Positions 47,939-59,616 of a DNA stretch of 64,000 nucleotides are shown here, piece after piece. Numbering within the stretch: the first letter of the stretch is position 1; every line of letters starts with the position of its first letter. The stretch is taken from NCBI GenBank assembly GCA_002339015.1, contig DDJC01000043.1:31703-95702 (forward strand), given 5' to 3'. A model generated the notes under the pieces. That model was not told the origin of the DNA, did no database searches, and was given only the letters and a program-made list of their open reading frames with translations. The translations under genes and the position numbers were made by a program. Origin of the DNA: Burkholderiales bacterium UBA1834 (GTDB taxonomy: Bacteria > Pseudomonadota > Gammaproteobacteria > Burkholderiales > Burkholderiaceae_C).

Positions 47939-48675
47939 GCCGCCTGCCCCCGGGCGTCGACGTCGGTACAGAACACATAGCCCTCGCTGCGCACGGTCTT
48001 GATGTAGCGCGGCTCGCGCGACTCATCGCGCAGGCGGCGTCGCAGGCGGCTGATCAGCAGGTCGATGGACCGGTCCAGCGGGTCGGCATCACGCCCCTGC
48101 GTGAGGTTGAGCAACTGGTCGCGCGTGAGCACGCGCTGGGGGTGCTCGATCAGCACCATCAGCAGCCTGTACTCGCCACCGGTGAGCGGCACCACGGTGC
48201 CCTGGGCGTCCAGCAGGTGGCGCGCGGTGGTGTCCAGACGCCAGTCGCCAAAGGCCAGCTCCTTCGCGCCGGGCGCCTGGCGCAGGTTGGGCGGCAGCAT
48301 GCGCGTGCGGCGCAGCACCGCGCGGATGCGGGCCAGCAGCTCGCGCGTGGCGAAAGGCTTGGCCAGGTAGTCGTCGGCGCCCATCTCCAGGCCCAACACG
48401 CGGTCGGCCTCGTCGCCGCGCGCGGTCAGCATCAGCACAGGGATGTGGTCCTCGCCACGCGCGCGCAGGTCGCGGCACAGCGACAGGCCGTCCTCGCCGG
48501 GCAGCATCAGGTCGAGCACGATCAGGTCGATGCGGTGGCCGGCCAGCACCTGGCGCATCTCGCGCCCATTCGCCGCGGTGCTGACGCGGTAGCCGCTGGC
48601 TTCGAGGTAGTCGCGCAGCAGGCCCAGCAAGGGCCGGTCGTCATCGACCAGCAGCAGGTGATCGCGGGTGTCCAT
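47935..48675 (-). CDS. OmpR family response regulator
   Basis: A 246-aa regulator. The receiver has LLVDDDRPLLGLL, the phospho-Asp in LIVLDLMLPGEDG, and the Lys in YLAKPF. A winged-helix output domain follows (LTGGEYRLLMVLIEHPQRVL, then RSIDLLISRLRRRL). ATG at 48675 gives the family start; the longer in-frame reading upstream runs through the divergent gene region and is dismissed. It pairs with the kinase at 46556-47938. The target may be the divergent DUF2147/DipZ genes. Confidence 0.93.
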   Translation of the reverse strand: MDTRDHLLLVDDDRPLLGLLRDYLEASGYRVSTAANGREMRQVLAGHRIDLIVLDLMLPGEDGLSLCRDLRARGEDHIPVLMLTARGDEADRVLGLEMGADDYLAKPFATRELLARIRAVLRRTRMLPPNLRQAPGAKELAFGDWRLDTTARHLLDAQGTVVPLTGGEYRLLMVLIEHPQRVLTRDQLLNLTQGRDADPLDRSIDLLISRLRRRLRDESREPRYIKTVRSEGYVFCTDVDARGQAA

Positions 48676-48867
48676 GGGCGCTACCTTAAGCCCTGCGCGT
48701 GACTCGGCGAGGCTTGAAGCGCCGCGTGCCAAGGGATTTTTGTATCGCAGTTTGTCTGCGGCCCGGCCGGACAAGCGTGCTTGCTGAATGCCACCTGGGC
48801 GGACAAACGCCGGATACGCGTGGAGCCTGCAATGAAGGCTCGTCCAACACAAGCACCGGAGCCCTCC

Positions 48868-49422
48868 ATGCACCACCTGCCCACCCCATTGAGACACCCT
48901 GCCGCCACGCGCCGCCGCGCGGCCCGGCGCCTGGCCACGCTGGCCGGCGCCGCGCTGATCGTCACCGGCCATGCCATGGCACAAAGCGCCCCGCCGGCCA
49001 GCCCACAAGGCCGCTGGATCTCCGCCAACGGCAATGTGGAGGTGGAGATCGCCCATTGCGGCCCCGCCTGGTGCGGCACCATCACCCGCGTGCTGGGCAC
49101 GCAGTCCATGAGCCGCCCCGGCGAGGTGATGACACCGGTGGACACGCGCCCCGCCCTGGGCATGACCATCCTCAAGGATTTCATGCCCGATGGCGATGGT
49201 GCGGCGGGCAGCGCACCCTCGGGCTGGCAGGGCCACATCTACAACCGCGAGAACGGCAAGACCTACCGCTGCCTGATGTCGCTGGACACGGCAGGCGGCC
49301 TGGTGCTGCGCCCCTATGTCGGCCTGCCCCTCTTCGGCCGTACGCAGGTGTGGCGCCGCGCCGATGCGGTGTCCGCCGCGCGCCCCGCGGCCCAGCCGGC
49401 CACGCCACAGGGAGCCCAGTGA
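48868..49422 (+). CDS. DUF2147 family periplasmic protein
   Basis: A 184-aa exported protein. An Arg-rich twin-arginine-like N-terminus (RRRAARRLATLAG) precedes a hydrophobic signal (AALIVTGHAMA), then the DUF2147 domain: GRWISANGNVEVEIAHCG, then KTYRCLMSLD. The start at 48868 is supported by GGAG seven bases upstream. DUF2147 proteins are of unknown function and are usually small and periplasmic. It overlaps the following CcdA-thioredoxin gene by one base (TGATG). Confidence 0.85.
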   Translation: MHHLPTPLRHPAATRRRAARRLATLAGAALIVTGHAMAQSAPPASPQGRWISANGNVEVEIAHCGPAWCGTITRVLGTQSMSRPGEVMTPVDTRPALGMTILKDFMPDGDGAAGSAPSGWQGHIYNRENGKTYRCLMSLDTAGGLVLRPYVGLPLFGRTQVWRRADAVSAARPAAQPATPQGAQ

Positions 49423-50621
49423 TGAGCATCGACCTTGCACAGACCGCGCTGGCCGCCGGCGCCGGCCTGGTCACGGTGGCCAGCCCCTGCGTGCTGCCGC
49501 TGCTGCCGGCCATGCTGGGGGTCTCGGTGCAGGGCGGGCGCCTGCGGCCCACCACCATCGTGCTGGGCTTCGTGCTCAGCTTCGCGGGCGTGGTGCTGCT
49601 CTTCGGCGCCTCGGCCCATGCGCTGGGCCTGTCGGCGCAGGGCCTGCGCCAAGTGGCCGCCACCACCTTGCTGCTGACCGGCCTGCTGATGCTGTGGCCC
49701 GCCTTGACCGATCGCCTGATGGCCGCGCGGTCTCGCCCGCTGGGCGCGCTGGCCGGTGGTGCGCACCGCCTGGGCACCTTCGACCGTGGCGGTGCGGTCG
49801 GCGGCCTGCTGCTGGGGGCCACGCTCGGCGCCCTGTGGACGCCCTGTGCCGGCCCGGTGCTGGCCTCCATCCTGGCCCTGGCGGCCGGAGCCGGCTCGCC
49901 TGCGCAGGCCGCCCCCCTGCTGATGGCCTATGCCCTCGGCGCGGGCCTGCCCATGCTGCTGCTGGCTCACGGTGGCCGCTGGGCGCTCGCGCGCCTGGGC
50001 CCGTTGGCACGCCATGCCGTGCGCCTGCGCCAGGCCTTCGGGGCGATGGTGCTGGCCACCGCCGTGGCCATGCTGGCCCAGGTGGACACGCAGGCCATGG
50101 CCTGGCTCGCGCGCACCGTGTCCAGCGCGGCCAGCTCGGCTGGCGACGTGCTGCTGCCTTCCGCCCAGGCGGCGCCGGTAGACGTCGGCGAGCAGGCTCC
50201 CGAGTTCGCCGGGCTGGGCCCCTGGATCAACAGCCCGCCGTTGACCATGGCCTCGCTCAAGGGCAAGGTGGTGCTGGTGGATTTCTGGACCTACGCGTGC
50301 GTGAACTGCATCCGCACCTTGCCCCATCTGCAGCAACTGCAGGAACGCTATGCTGCCCGGGGCCTGGTCATCGTGGGGGTGCATTCGCCGGAGTTTGCGT
50401 TCGAGCGGGACACGGCCAATGTGCGCGCCGCCATCAAGCGCCATGGCCTGACTTACGCCGTGGCGCAGGACAACGGCTTCGCCACCTGGACGGCCTGGCG
50501 CAACCTCTACTGGCCCGCACAGTACCTGGTGGGACCGGATGGCCGCGTGGTGCTGCGGCATTTCGGCGAAGGGGGTGAAGCGGCCCTTGATGCAGCCATC
50601 GACCGCCTGCTGCCCCGATGA
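49422..50621 (+). CDS. CcdA-like membrane protein fused to a TlpA-type thioredoxin (DipZ-like)
   Basis: A 399-aa thiol-disulfide protein. The N-terminal half has CcdA-type transmembrane helices with Cys in SPCVLPLLPAMLG and TPCAGPVLASILAL. The C-terminal half is a redoxin with the CVNC active site (DFWTYACVNCIRTLPHLQQL). It likely moves electrons from cytoplasmic thioredoxin across the membrane to its own periplasmic domain. Translational coupling to the DUF2147 gene suggests a shared task. Confidence 0.9.
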   Translation: MSIDLAQTALAAGAGLVTVASPCVLPLLPAMLGVSVQGGRLRPTTIVLGFVLSFAGVVLLFGASAHALGLSAQGLRQVAATTLLLTGLLMLWPALTDRLMAARSRPLGALAGGAHRLGTFDRGGAVGGLLLGATLGALWTPCAGPVLASILALAAGAGSPAQAAPLLMAYALGAGLPMLLLAHGGRWALARLGPLARHAVRLRQAFGAMVLATAVAMLAQVDTQAMAWLARTVSSAASSAGDVLLPSAQAAPVDVGEQAPEFAGLGPWINSPPLTMASLKGKVVLVDFWTYACVNCIRTLPHLQQLQERYAARGLVIVGVHSPEFAFERDTANVRAAIKRHGLTYAVAQDNGFATWTAWRNLYWPAQYLVGPDGRVVLRHFGEGGEAALDAAIDRLLPR

Positions 50622-50686
50622 ACAGGCCACACACGCGGCCTGCCGGACTCAATGCGGATCAGCGTACAGGCGCGCTTGGGGCCCCG

Positions 50687-50959
50687 TCAGCAGCACTTGC
50701 CGGCGGCACCGCCGTAGCGTGCCTCCAGCCGTTCCCTGAAGAAGGCCTCGTAACTCATCGGCGCCTGATCCGGGTGCGTGCGCTCCATGTGGTTCAGGTA
50801 GTTGTCGTAGTCGGGCATGCCCACCATCAGGCGCAGACTCTGCCCCAGGTAACGCCCCGCCTGCCCGAGCGAGCCCATCCAGCGTTTTGCACCGGATGGC
50901 TCGCCCGGGTCGGCCGGCGAGGTCGGCCGGCCGTGCGGGAAACGGTTGTCGCTTTGCAT
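50687..50959 (-). CDS. YbdD/YjiX family protein
   Basis: A 90-aa small protein. It has LGQSLRLMVGMPDYDNYLNH and the conserved RTHPDQAPMSYEAFFRERLE, ending in a Cys-rich GKCC. It lies 13 bases after cstA on the same strand, the usual cstA-ybdD arrangement. YbdD is thought to assist the CstA-type pyruvate transporters. Confidence 0.92.
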   Translation of the reverse strand: MQSDNRFPHGRPTSPADPGEPSGAKRWMGSLGQAGRYLGQSLRLMVGMPDYDNYLNHMERTHPDQAPMSYEAFFRERLEARYGGAAGKCC

Positions 50960-50972
50960 GGCCACCTCAGGC

Positions 50973-53054
50973 TCAGCCTCGGGCGCCCTGCAGCGCCTCG
51001 TCCGGCAGGCGGTGGTAAGGCGTCTCGCTGGAGGTGACGCGGGTCTGGGCACGCGCCTGCAGGCAGGCCTTCACGCTGTAGACCAGCACCGTGAGCACCA
51101 CGAACAGGAACAGCAGGCACAGGCCGGCATCCAGGCGGTTGTTGAACACGATCTGCGCCATGGCTTGCTGCGTCTTGGCTGGGGCCAGCAGCTGGCCTTG
51201 CGCCAGCGCGTTGGCATAGCGGTCGGCATTGGCCAGGAAGCCCACCTTCACGTCGGACGAGAACACCTTGAGCCAGCCGGCCGTCAGCGTGCAGGCCAGC
51301 AGCCAGATGGTCGGCAGGATGGCCACCCACGCATAGCGCTGGCGCTTCATCTTGAACAGCACCACGGTGCCCAGCATCAGCGCCACGGCGGCCAGCATCT
51401 GGTTGGCGATGCCGAAGAGCGGCCACAGCGTGTTGATGCCGCCCAGCGGATCGACCACGCCCTGGTACAGGAAGTAGCCCCAGGTGGCCACGCACAGGCC
51501 GGTGGCCAGCAGGTTGGCGGGCAGGCTCTCGGTGCGCTTGAGCGCGGGCACGAAGCTGCCCAGCAGATCCTGCAGCATGAAGCGGCCGGCGCGCGTGCCC
51601 GCATCGACCGCGGTCAGGATGAACAGCGCCTCGAACAGGATGGCGAAGTGGTACCAGAAGGCCATCATGCCGTCGCCGCTGATCACCTCGTGCAGGATCT
51701 GCGCCATGCCCACGGCCAGGGTGGGTGCGCCGCCGGCACGGTTGAGGATGGTGTTCTCACCCACGTCCTTGGCGGTCTGGATCAGTACGTCGGGCGTGAC
51801 CACGAAGCCCCAGGTGGACAGCGTGGCGGCCACGGCCTCGGGGGTGGTGCCCACCAGCGCGGGGGGGCTGTTCATCGCGAAGTACACGCCGGGATTGATG
51901 ACCGAGGCGGCCACCAGCGCCATCACGGCCACGAAGGATTCGGCCAGCATGCCGCCGTAGCCGATGAAGCGGGCGTGGGTCTCGTTCTCCAGCATCTTGG
52001 GCGTGGTGCCCGACGAGATCAGCGCGTGAAACCCCGACACCGCGCCGCAGGCGATGGTGATGAACAGGAAGGGGAACAGGCTGCCTGCCCACACCGGGCC
52101 GTTGCCCTGGGCGAACTGCGTGACGGCCGGCATCTTCATCTCGGGGGCCACGATCAGGATGCCCACGGCCAGCGCGATGATGGTGCCGATCTTCAGGAAG
52201 GTCGACAGGTAATCGCGCGGGGCCAGCAGCAGCCACACGGGCAGCGTGGCGGCCACGAAGCCATAGCCGATCAGCATCCAGGTCAGCGCCTTGCCATCGA
52301 AGGTGAAGGCGGCGTTCCAGGCCGGGTTGTCATGCACCCATTGGCCGCCCACGATGGCCAGCATCAGCAGCACGAAGCCGATGATGGAGACCTCGCCGAT
52401 GCGGCCCGGGCGCAGGTAGCGCACGTACAGGCCCATGAAAAGGGCGACCGGGATCGTGGCGGCCACCGTGAAGGTGCCCCAGGGGGAGTGCGCCAGGGCC
52501 TTGACCACGATCAGCGCCAGCACCGCCAGGATGATGATCATGATCATGAAGGCGCCGAACAGCGCCACCAGGCCGGGCACCGTGCCCATCTCCTGCTTGA
52601 CGAGGTCGCCCAGCGAGCGTCCGTCACGCCGGCTGGAGATGAACAGCACGATGAAGTCCTGCACCGCCCCCGCGAAGACCACGCCGGCCAGCAGCCACAG
52701 CAGGCCGGGCAGGTAACCCATCTGCGCGGCCAGCACCGGGCCGACCAGCGGGCCTGCGCCTGCGATGGCCGCGAAGTGGTGGCCGTACAGCACGTATTTG
52801 TTGGTGGGCACGTAGTCGAGCCCGTCGTTGTGCGCCCAGGCCGGCGTTCGGCGCGTGGGGTCGAGCTGCAGCACGCGCGCGGCGATGTACAGGCTGTAGT
52901 AGCGGTAGGCGATCAGGTAGACGCACAGTGCGGCCACCACCACCCACAGGGCGCTGATGGCTTCGCCGCGGCCCAGCGCCACGGTGGCCAGGGCGAAGGC
53001 GCCCAGGATGGATATCAGCAACCACACGGCGTGGCGCTTGAAGGTATCGAGCAT
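50973..53054 (-). CDS. cstA: carbon starvation protein CstA (pyruvate/peptide transporter)
   Basis: A 693-aa inner-membrane transporter with many hydrophobic segments. Family landmarks are HFAAIAGAGPLVGPVLAAQM and FIVLFISSRRDGRSLGDLVK. In E. coli, CstA and BtsT take up pyruvate (and peptides) during carbon limitation. It is followed by ybdD. A Cache-domain kinase and LuxR-type regulator are encoded just upstream on the same strand and probably control it. Confidence 0.95.
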   Translation of the reverse strand: MLDTFKRHAVWLLISILGAFALATVALGRGEAISALWVVVAALCVYLIAYRYYSLYIAARVLQLDPTRRTPAWAHNDGLDYVPTNKYVLYGHHFAAIAGAGPLVGPVLAAQMGYLPGLLWLLAGVVFAGAVQDFIVLFISSRRDGRSLGDLVKQEMGTVPGLVALFGAFMIMIIILAVLALIVVKALAHSPWGTFTVAATIPVALFMGLYVRYLRPGRIGEVSIIGFVLLMLAIVGGQWVHDNPAWNAAFTFDGKALTWMLIGYGFVAATLPVWLLLAPRDYLSTFLKIGTIIALAVGILIVAPEMKMPAVTQFAQGNGPVWAGSLFPFLFITIACGAVSGFHALISSGTTPKMLENETHARFIGYGGMLAESFVAVMALVAASVINPGVYFAMNSPPALVGTTPEAVAATLSTWGFVVTPDVLIQTAKDVGENTILNRAGGAPTLAVGMAQILHEVISGDGMMAFWYHFAILFEALFILTAVDAGTRAGRFMLQDLLGSFVPALKRTESLPANLLATGLCVATWGYFLYQGVVDPLGGINTLWPLFGIANQMLAAVALMLGTVVLFKMKRQRYAWVAILPTIWLLACTLTAGWLKVFSSDVKVGFLANADRYANALAQGQLLAPAKTQQAMAQIVFNNRLDAGLCLLFLFVVLTVLVYSVKACLQARAQTRVTSSETPYHRLPDEALQGARG

Positions 53055-53221
53055 GGTCTTGTCTCCTCAGGGCCGGCCGGCGGCAGGTGACGCTGGCCTG
53101 GGGCTGCGGCAGTCTCGCCCATGCAGGCGCGCGGCGCATCCGTCGTGCTGCGCAGGGCTTGCGCGTGGGAGCACGTACTCGATAACCCTAGGTCCGCAAG
53201 GCCGCTGCCCTGGGCAGCCGC

Positions 53222-53860
53222 TCAGTCGCGCGTGCGCTCCACGGCCACCTTGATCAGCTCGGCCTGCCCTTCGATGCCCAGCTTGCGCTTGATGCTCTGG
53301 CGGTGGGTCTCCACCGTGCGCACGCTCACATCCAGATCGCGCGCGATCTGCTTGCTGCTCTGGCCCTGCCCCAGGGCCTTGAGGATCTCGGCCTCGCGCG
53401 GGGTCAGCACCGGCTTGGGATCGGGCCGGCTGAACAGCCGTCCGGACACGGCCGCGCTCAGGTAGGTGCCGCCCGCGGCCACCGTGTCGATCGCGCTGAC
53501 GATGTCGCTGGCCGGCGCATCCTTGAGCACATAGCCACGCGCGCCGGCCTGCAGCGCGCGGTGCACGTACTCGGGGTTGTCGTACATGCTCAGGATCAGG
53601 ATGCGCAACTCAGGGTAGCGCGCCAGCAGCGCGGCCGTCAGGTCGATGCCGTTGGTGTCCTTCATGCCCACGTCCATCAGGATCAGGTTGGGCGCGGTCT
53701 GCGGCGGGCAGCTTTCCATCCAGTCCCAGGCCTCGCCGGCACTGCCCGCCTCGCTGACGGAGGCGACAGCCGGCAGCAGCCCTAAGCGCAGGCGCAGGCC
53801 ATCGCGCACCAGCGGGTGGTCGTCGACGATGAGCAAATGGATGGCGGCGGGATCGGTCAT
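53222..53860 (-). CDS. LuxR/NarL family response regulator
   Basis: A 212-aa regulator. The receiver has LLIVDDHPLVRDGLRLRL, the phospho-Asp in LILMDVGMKDTNGI, and the Lys in GYVLKDA. The C-terminal LuxR helix-turn-helix contains LTPREAEILKALGQGQSSKQ and VRTVETHRQSIKRKLGI. ATG at 53860 begins one base before the kinase stop region, so the two are tightly coupled. It likely regulates cstA downstream. Confidence 0.93.
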   Translation of the reverse strand: MTDPAAIHLLIVDDHPLVRDGLRLRLGLLPAVASVSEAGSAGEAWDWMESCPPQTAPNLILMDVGMKDTNGIDLTAALLARYPELRILILSMYDNPEYVHRALQAGARGYVLKDAPASDIVSAIDTVAAGGTYLSAAVSGRLFSRPDPKPVLTPREAEILKALGQGQSSKQIARDLDVSVRTVETHRQSIKRKLGIEGQAELIKVAVERTRD

Positions 53861-53861
53861 G

Positions 53862-55361
53862 TCAGGTGTCCAGGCTGCGGGCGGTGGCATTGTCCAGCAC
53901 GCGCGCCGCAGCCCCCGGCGAGGCCTGCATGGCTTCGTCGAGCGCCCAGCGCTGCAGGGCATGGCGCGGCACGCTGGCCATCACCAGGGTGCCGTGCAGG
54001 GCATCGTCGGCGCCCATCGGTGCGGCTTTCGATGGCTGGTCCGCGTGCACCTCCAGCCGCCCGCCGATGGCGGCCAGGCGCTCGCGCATGTTGCGCAGCC
54101 CGATGCCCGCCGTCGGGTGCGCGCTGATCCGCTCGACATCGAAGCCGCGGCCATCGTCGTTGATGCGCAGCTCGATGTCCTCCGGCTCGAAAGCCAGGCT
54201 CAGGTCCACCGAGGTCGCGCGGGCATGCTTGGCCACGTTGGTCAGGGCCTCCTGCGCCACACGGAACAGCACGGTCTTGACCTCGTCGGGCAGTTCGGTC
54301 TCGGGGCCCTCGGTGTGCGCCTCGATGCGCAGGCCGGCGTGCTGGCCGAACTCGGAGGCCAGGTGCGCCAGCGCGGCCGGCAGGCCCAGGGTGTCGAGCA
54401 AGGCGGGGCGCAGGCTGTGCGACAGGTGGCGCACCTCGTGCAGGGCATCGTTGATGCGCTTGAGCGCCTTCGCCAGGGCATCCGGCGGCGTCTGGCCGCG
54501 CCCCTCCAGCTCCACCACGGCCGATTCGATCAGCAGCTTGCCGGCCACCAGGGTCTGGCTGGTGCCGTCGTGCAGTTCGCGGGCCAGGTGGGCGCGCTCG
54601 TCCTCCTGCGACTGCACCACCTGCCTCGCCATCAGGCGCAGCTTGGCATCGGCCTGGCGGTGCTCGCGCAGGTTCAGCATCAGCCCGCAGACGCTGATCG
54701 CCACCGTGCCCCCCGCCGCCAGCGCCATCAGCCAGCCCAGCGTGGTGCGGATGCTGTTGTTCATCTCCGTGTCCAGCTCGGCCAGCGTGGCCTGGATGTC
54801 GTCCAGGTACAGGCCCGTGCCCACCATCCAGCCCCAGGGCGGCAGCAGCTCCACATAGCCCAGCTTGGGCGACATCTGACCGCTGGAGGGCTTGCGCCAC
54901 AGGTAGTCCTCGTAGCCGCCGCCGGCCTGCGCCTGGGCCAGCAGGTTGCGGATCGTGTAGCGGCCATGGGTGTCCTGCAGGTTCCACAGGTTCTGGCCGA
55001 TCAGCTCTTGCTGGCGCGAGTGCATCAGCACCGTGCCGTGCCGGTCGTAGACGAAGAAGTAGCCGTCGTGGCCGTAGTTCATCGCCTCCAGGGCGGCCAG
55101 AGCGCGCCGCTGAAGCGCCGCTTCTTCCAGCGGGGTGCGCTGCGCCGGTGCCGAGGCCGTGAGCGGCTGCAGCATGCCAATGGCCAGGTCCACGTAATTC
55201 TTGAGCTCGGCGCGGCGGGCGTTCATGTAGGCCTCGCGCACCAGGGTCTGCGTCTGCCGGGCCAGCGTCCGCTGCTGGTCGAGCACCGACACGCCGATGG
55301 CCAGCAGGCTCAGCAGCAGCGGCAGCGCGGCCAGCAGGACAATCTTGGCCTTCAGTTGCAT
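53862..55361 (-). CDS. Cache-domain sensor histidine kinase (HisKA_3 type)
   Basis: A 499-aa membrane kinase. A first transmembrane segment (VLLAALPLLLSLLAIGVSVL) is followed by a single Cache domain (NYGHDGYFFVYDRHGTVLMH, WGWMVGTGLYLDDI), a second transmembrane segment and the NarX-type dimerisation box HLARELHDGTSQTLV. A HATPase with NDDGRGFD and GIGLRNMRERL ends the protein. Cache domains of this kind bind small carboxylates. With cstA next door, pyruvate or a related acid is a plausible but unproven ligand. ATG at 55361 is preferred over a GTG ten codons upstream. Confidence 0.92.
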   Translation of the reverse strand: MQLKAKIVLLAALPLLLSLLAIGVSVLDQQRTLARQTQTLVREAYMNARRAELKNYVDLAIGMLQPLTASAPAQRTPLEEAALQRRALAALEAMNYGHDGYFFVYDRHGTVLMHSRQQELIGQNLWNLQDTHGRYTIRNLLAQAQAGGGYEDYLWRKPSSGQMSPKLGYVELLPPWGWMVGTGLYLDDIQATLAELDTEMNNSIRTTLGWLMALAAGGTVAISVCGLMLNLREHRQADAKLRLMARQVVQSQEDERAHLARELHDGTSQTLVAGKLLIESAVVELEGRGQTPPDALAKALKRINDALHEVRHLSHSLRPALLDTLGLPAALAHLASEFGQHAGLRIEAHTEGPETELPDEVKTVLFRVAQEALTNVAKHARATSVDLSLAFEPEDIELRINDDGRGFDVERISAHPTAGIGLRNMRERLAAIGGRLEVHADQPSKAAPMGADDALHGTLVMASVPRHALQRWALDEAMQASPGAAARVLDNATARSLDT

Positions 55362-55529
55362 AAGGTGAAAGAAGTGAGCCGCGGGGCGCACGCGGTTCGG
55401 GCGATGCTACTCCAGGGTGGCGCAGACCTGACAGCGCCACGACCGAACGGGCGGGCCGGACACCTCCCTCCTGGTCGCTATCCGCGCCATAGAAATTCTT
55501 GGATTGCCCGGGCATCGGCCAACTTCTAG

Positions 55530-57773
<2,244 letters not shown>

Positions 57774-57859
57774 TCCGGGCCTGAGGCTGAGCCGGATGCC
57801 GGGCTCGAAGGCGGTTGATGTCTAATGGGGCCGGTCTTGAACCCGCCCCCTACTCAGGC

Positions 57860-58441
57860 ATGAACCGCCTTGTCCTGTTGTTGCTGTTGACACTGTCCAT
57901 CCATGGTGCATGGGCCCACGAAACCCGCACCGACCAGCTGTTTCAGCAATGGCGTGCCGGGCGTGAAGCGCAGGTCCAGGCTTTCCACACCTTCCTGCAA
58001 GGCGAGAAGCTTGGTGATGTGATCCCGTTGGCCCAGTTGCTGCGCACCGCCAGTGATTGGCAGCGCTGCCATGCCGAGCCGTTCGAGGTACCTCCGCCAT
58101 CGAACTGGCCGGATGTGGCCTCGACCTTGCGTCTGGTCGCCGAACTCAAGCAGCGTCAGTTGCTGCCGCCATTCGAAGTTCATTCGGCCTACCGGAACCC
58201 CGCGCTGAATGAGTGTGCCCATGGTGCGGCCCAAAGCGCCCACAAGACGCATTTCGCGCTGGACATCGTCACCGTGGGTGATCAATCGGTCTGGATCGCC
58301 GGGCTGTGCCGCTTCTGGCGCACCAATGGCCAGCACTGGAACATGGGGCTGAGCCGCTATTCATCCGGGCGCATCCACATCGACACGAAGCGCTATCGCA
58401 CCTGGGGAAACATCGGCAAGACGCCTTTGTGTGCGCAGTAG
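57860..58441 (+). CDS. M15-like peptidase, exported
   Basis: A 193-aa protein with a signal peptide (MNRLVLLLLLTLSIHGAWA). The C-terminal half has SAYRNPALN, SAHKTHFALDI (zinc His and Asp) and RIHIDT (third ligand), the M15 D-Ala-D-Ala carboxypeptidase pattern, close to YcbK-like proteins. It probably acts on peptidoglycan peptides in the periplasm. It is encoded downstream of katG but has its own start context. Confidence 0.82.
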   Translation: MNRLVLLLLLTLSIHGAWAHETRTDQLFQQWRAGREAQVQAFHTFLQGEKLGDVIPLAQLLRTASDWQRCHAEPFEVPPPSNWPDVASTLRLVAELKQRQLLPPFEVHSAYRNPALNECAHGAAQSAHKTHFALDIVTVGDQSVWIAGLCRFWRTNGQHWNMGLSRYSSGRIHIDTKRYRTWGNIGKTPLCAQ

Positions 58442-58455
58442 GCAAAAAGAGAATG

Positions 58456-58478
58456 CCCGGCGTCTTTGACGCCCGGGT
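58456..58478 (+). terminator. hairpin after the M15-like peptidase gene
   Basis: CCCGGCGTC and GACGCCCGGG form a strong stem with a TTT loop and a one-base bulge, 15 bases past the stop codon. The T-run is short. Confidence 0.5.
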
Positions 58479-58553
58479 CTAGCCCTGGCCGCGAGCAGGG
58501 CGGCATGGCAATTGCCCAAGCGTCGAGCCATTTTGTGCAGACAGGAGACAGCC

Positions 58554-59510
58554 ATGAGCAAAGCAGCCCTCAAACCTCTCAACCAGCAGGTCATCGTCAT
58601 CACCGGTGCCTCCAGCGGTATCGGCTTGTCCACCGCATTGGCCGCAGCGCAGCAAGGCGCGAAGCTGGTGCTGGCCGCCCGCAGCGGCTTCACGCTGGAT
58701 CAGATCGCCAAAGGCATCAATGAAGACGGTGGCGAGGCCATCGCCGTACAGGCCGACGTGGGCGATCGCGCGCAGGTAGAGGCCATCGCCACAGCAGCCA
58801 TCCGTCATTTCGGTCGCATCGACACCTGGGTGAACGATGCCGGGGTCTCCATCTACGGCCGCCTGGACGAGGTCAGTGATCAGGACAGCCAGCGCCTGTT
58901 CCAGACCAATTTCTGGGGTGTTGTGCACGGCTCCTTGGTGGCCCTGCCCTACTTGCGGGCCCAGGGCGGTGCCCTGATCAACATTGGCAGCGAGGCATCG
59001 GACGCCGTGATCCCGCTGCAAGGCATGTACTCGGCCAGCAAGCACGCTGTCAAAGGCTTCAACGATGCGCTGCGCATCGAGCTGGAGGCCGACGAGGCCC
59101 CCGTGTCCGTGACGCTGATCCAGCCGACCGCGGTGGACACCCCTTACCCCGAGCATGCCGGCAACTATTTGAGCCAGGAGCCCATGCTGCCCTCGCCCAT
59201 GATCGAGCCCGAGAAGGTGGCCAGCGCCATCCTGGATGCCGCCACCAGCCCTACCCGCTCGGTGAAGGTCGGTGCGATGTCGGTCATCAACACGGCGATG
59301 TCCAAACTGCTGCCGGGCATGGCCGATGTGATGGCCAGGATGCAACTGGGCCGCCAGCAGCGCGACGAGGTGCCGCACGCACGCAACGGCACGCTGTACG
59401 AAGCGGGTGAAACCGGCCTGATCTATGGCCGTGGTCAGCAGAACAAGGCCGATCCGGATCGGGCACGCCAAACCAATGTGCGCCCCCACGCCGTGGTCGA
59501 CGGGGATTGA
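58554..59510 (+). CDS. SDR family oxidoreductase
   Basis: A 318-aa short-chain dehydrogenase. It has TGASSGIGLSTALA, NDAGVSIYGRL and the catalytic YSASKHAVKGF, with a long C-terminal extension (after residue ~250) of the kind seen in larger SDRs often named 'SDR family NAD(P)-dependent oxidoreductase'. AGGAGA precedes the ATG. The substrate is unknown. Confidence 0.88.
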   Translation: MSKAALKPLNQQVIVITGASSGIGLSTALAAAQQGAKLVLAARSGFTLDQIAKGINEDGGEAIAVQADVGDRAQVEAIATAAIRHFGRIDTWVNDAGVSIYGRLDEVSDQDSQRLFQTNFWGVVHGSLVALPYLRAQGGALINIGSEASDAVIPLQGMYSASKHAVKGFNDALRIELEADEAPVSVTLIQPTAVDTPYPEHAGNYLSQEPMLPSPMIEPEKVASAILDAATSPTRSVKVGAMSVINTAMSKLLPGMADVMARMQLGRQQRDEVPHARNGTLYEAGETGLIYGRGQQNKADPDRARQTNVRPHAVVDGD

Positions 59511-59616
59511 ACGCGTGCGCCAGGGCTGGCTTCAGACATTTGGGCTGAGCCAGTCTTGCCCGTCGGGCATCCGGATTGCCAGCGGGAGAAGACAGCACCA
59601 CACTCCGGAGAATCCC

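Noticed and set aside
50946..53090. Long plus-strand open frame opposite cstA
   Set aside because: Same reason: extreme Gln/His/Gly content and no domain; cstA is unambiguous.
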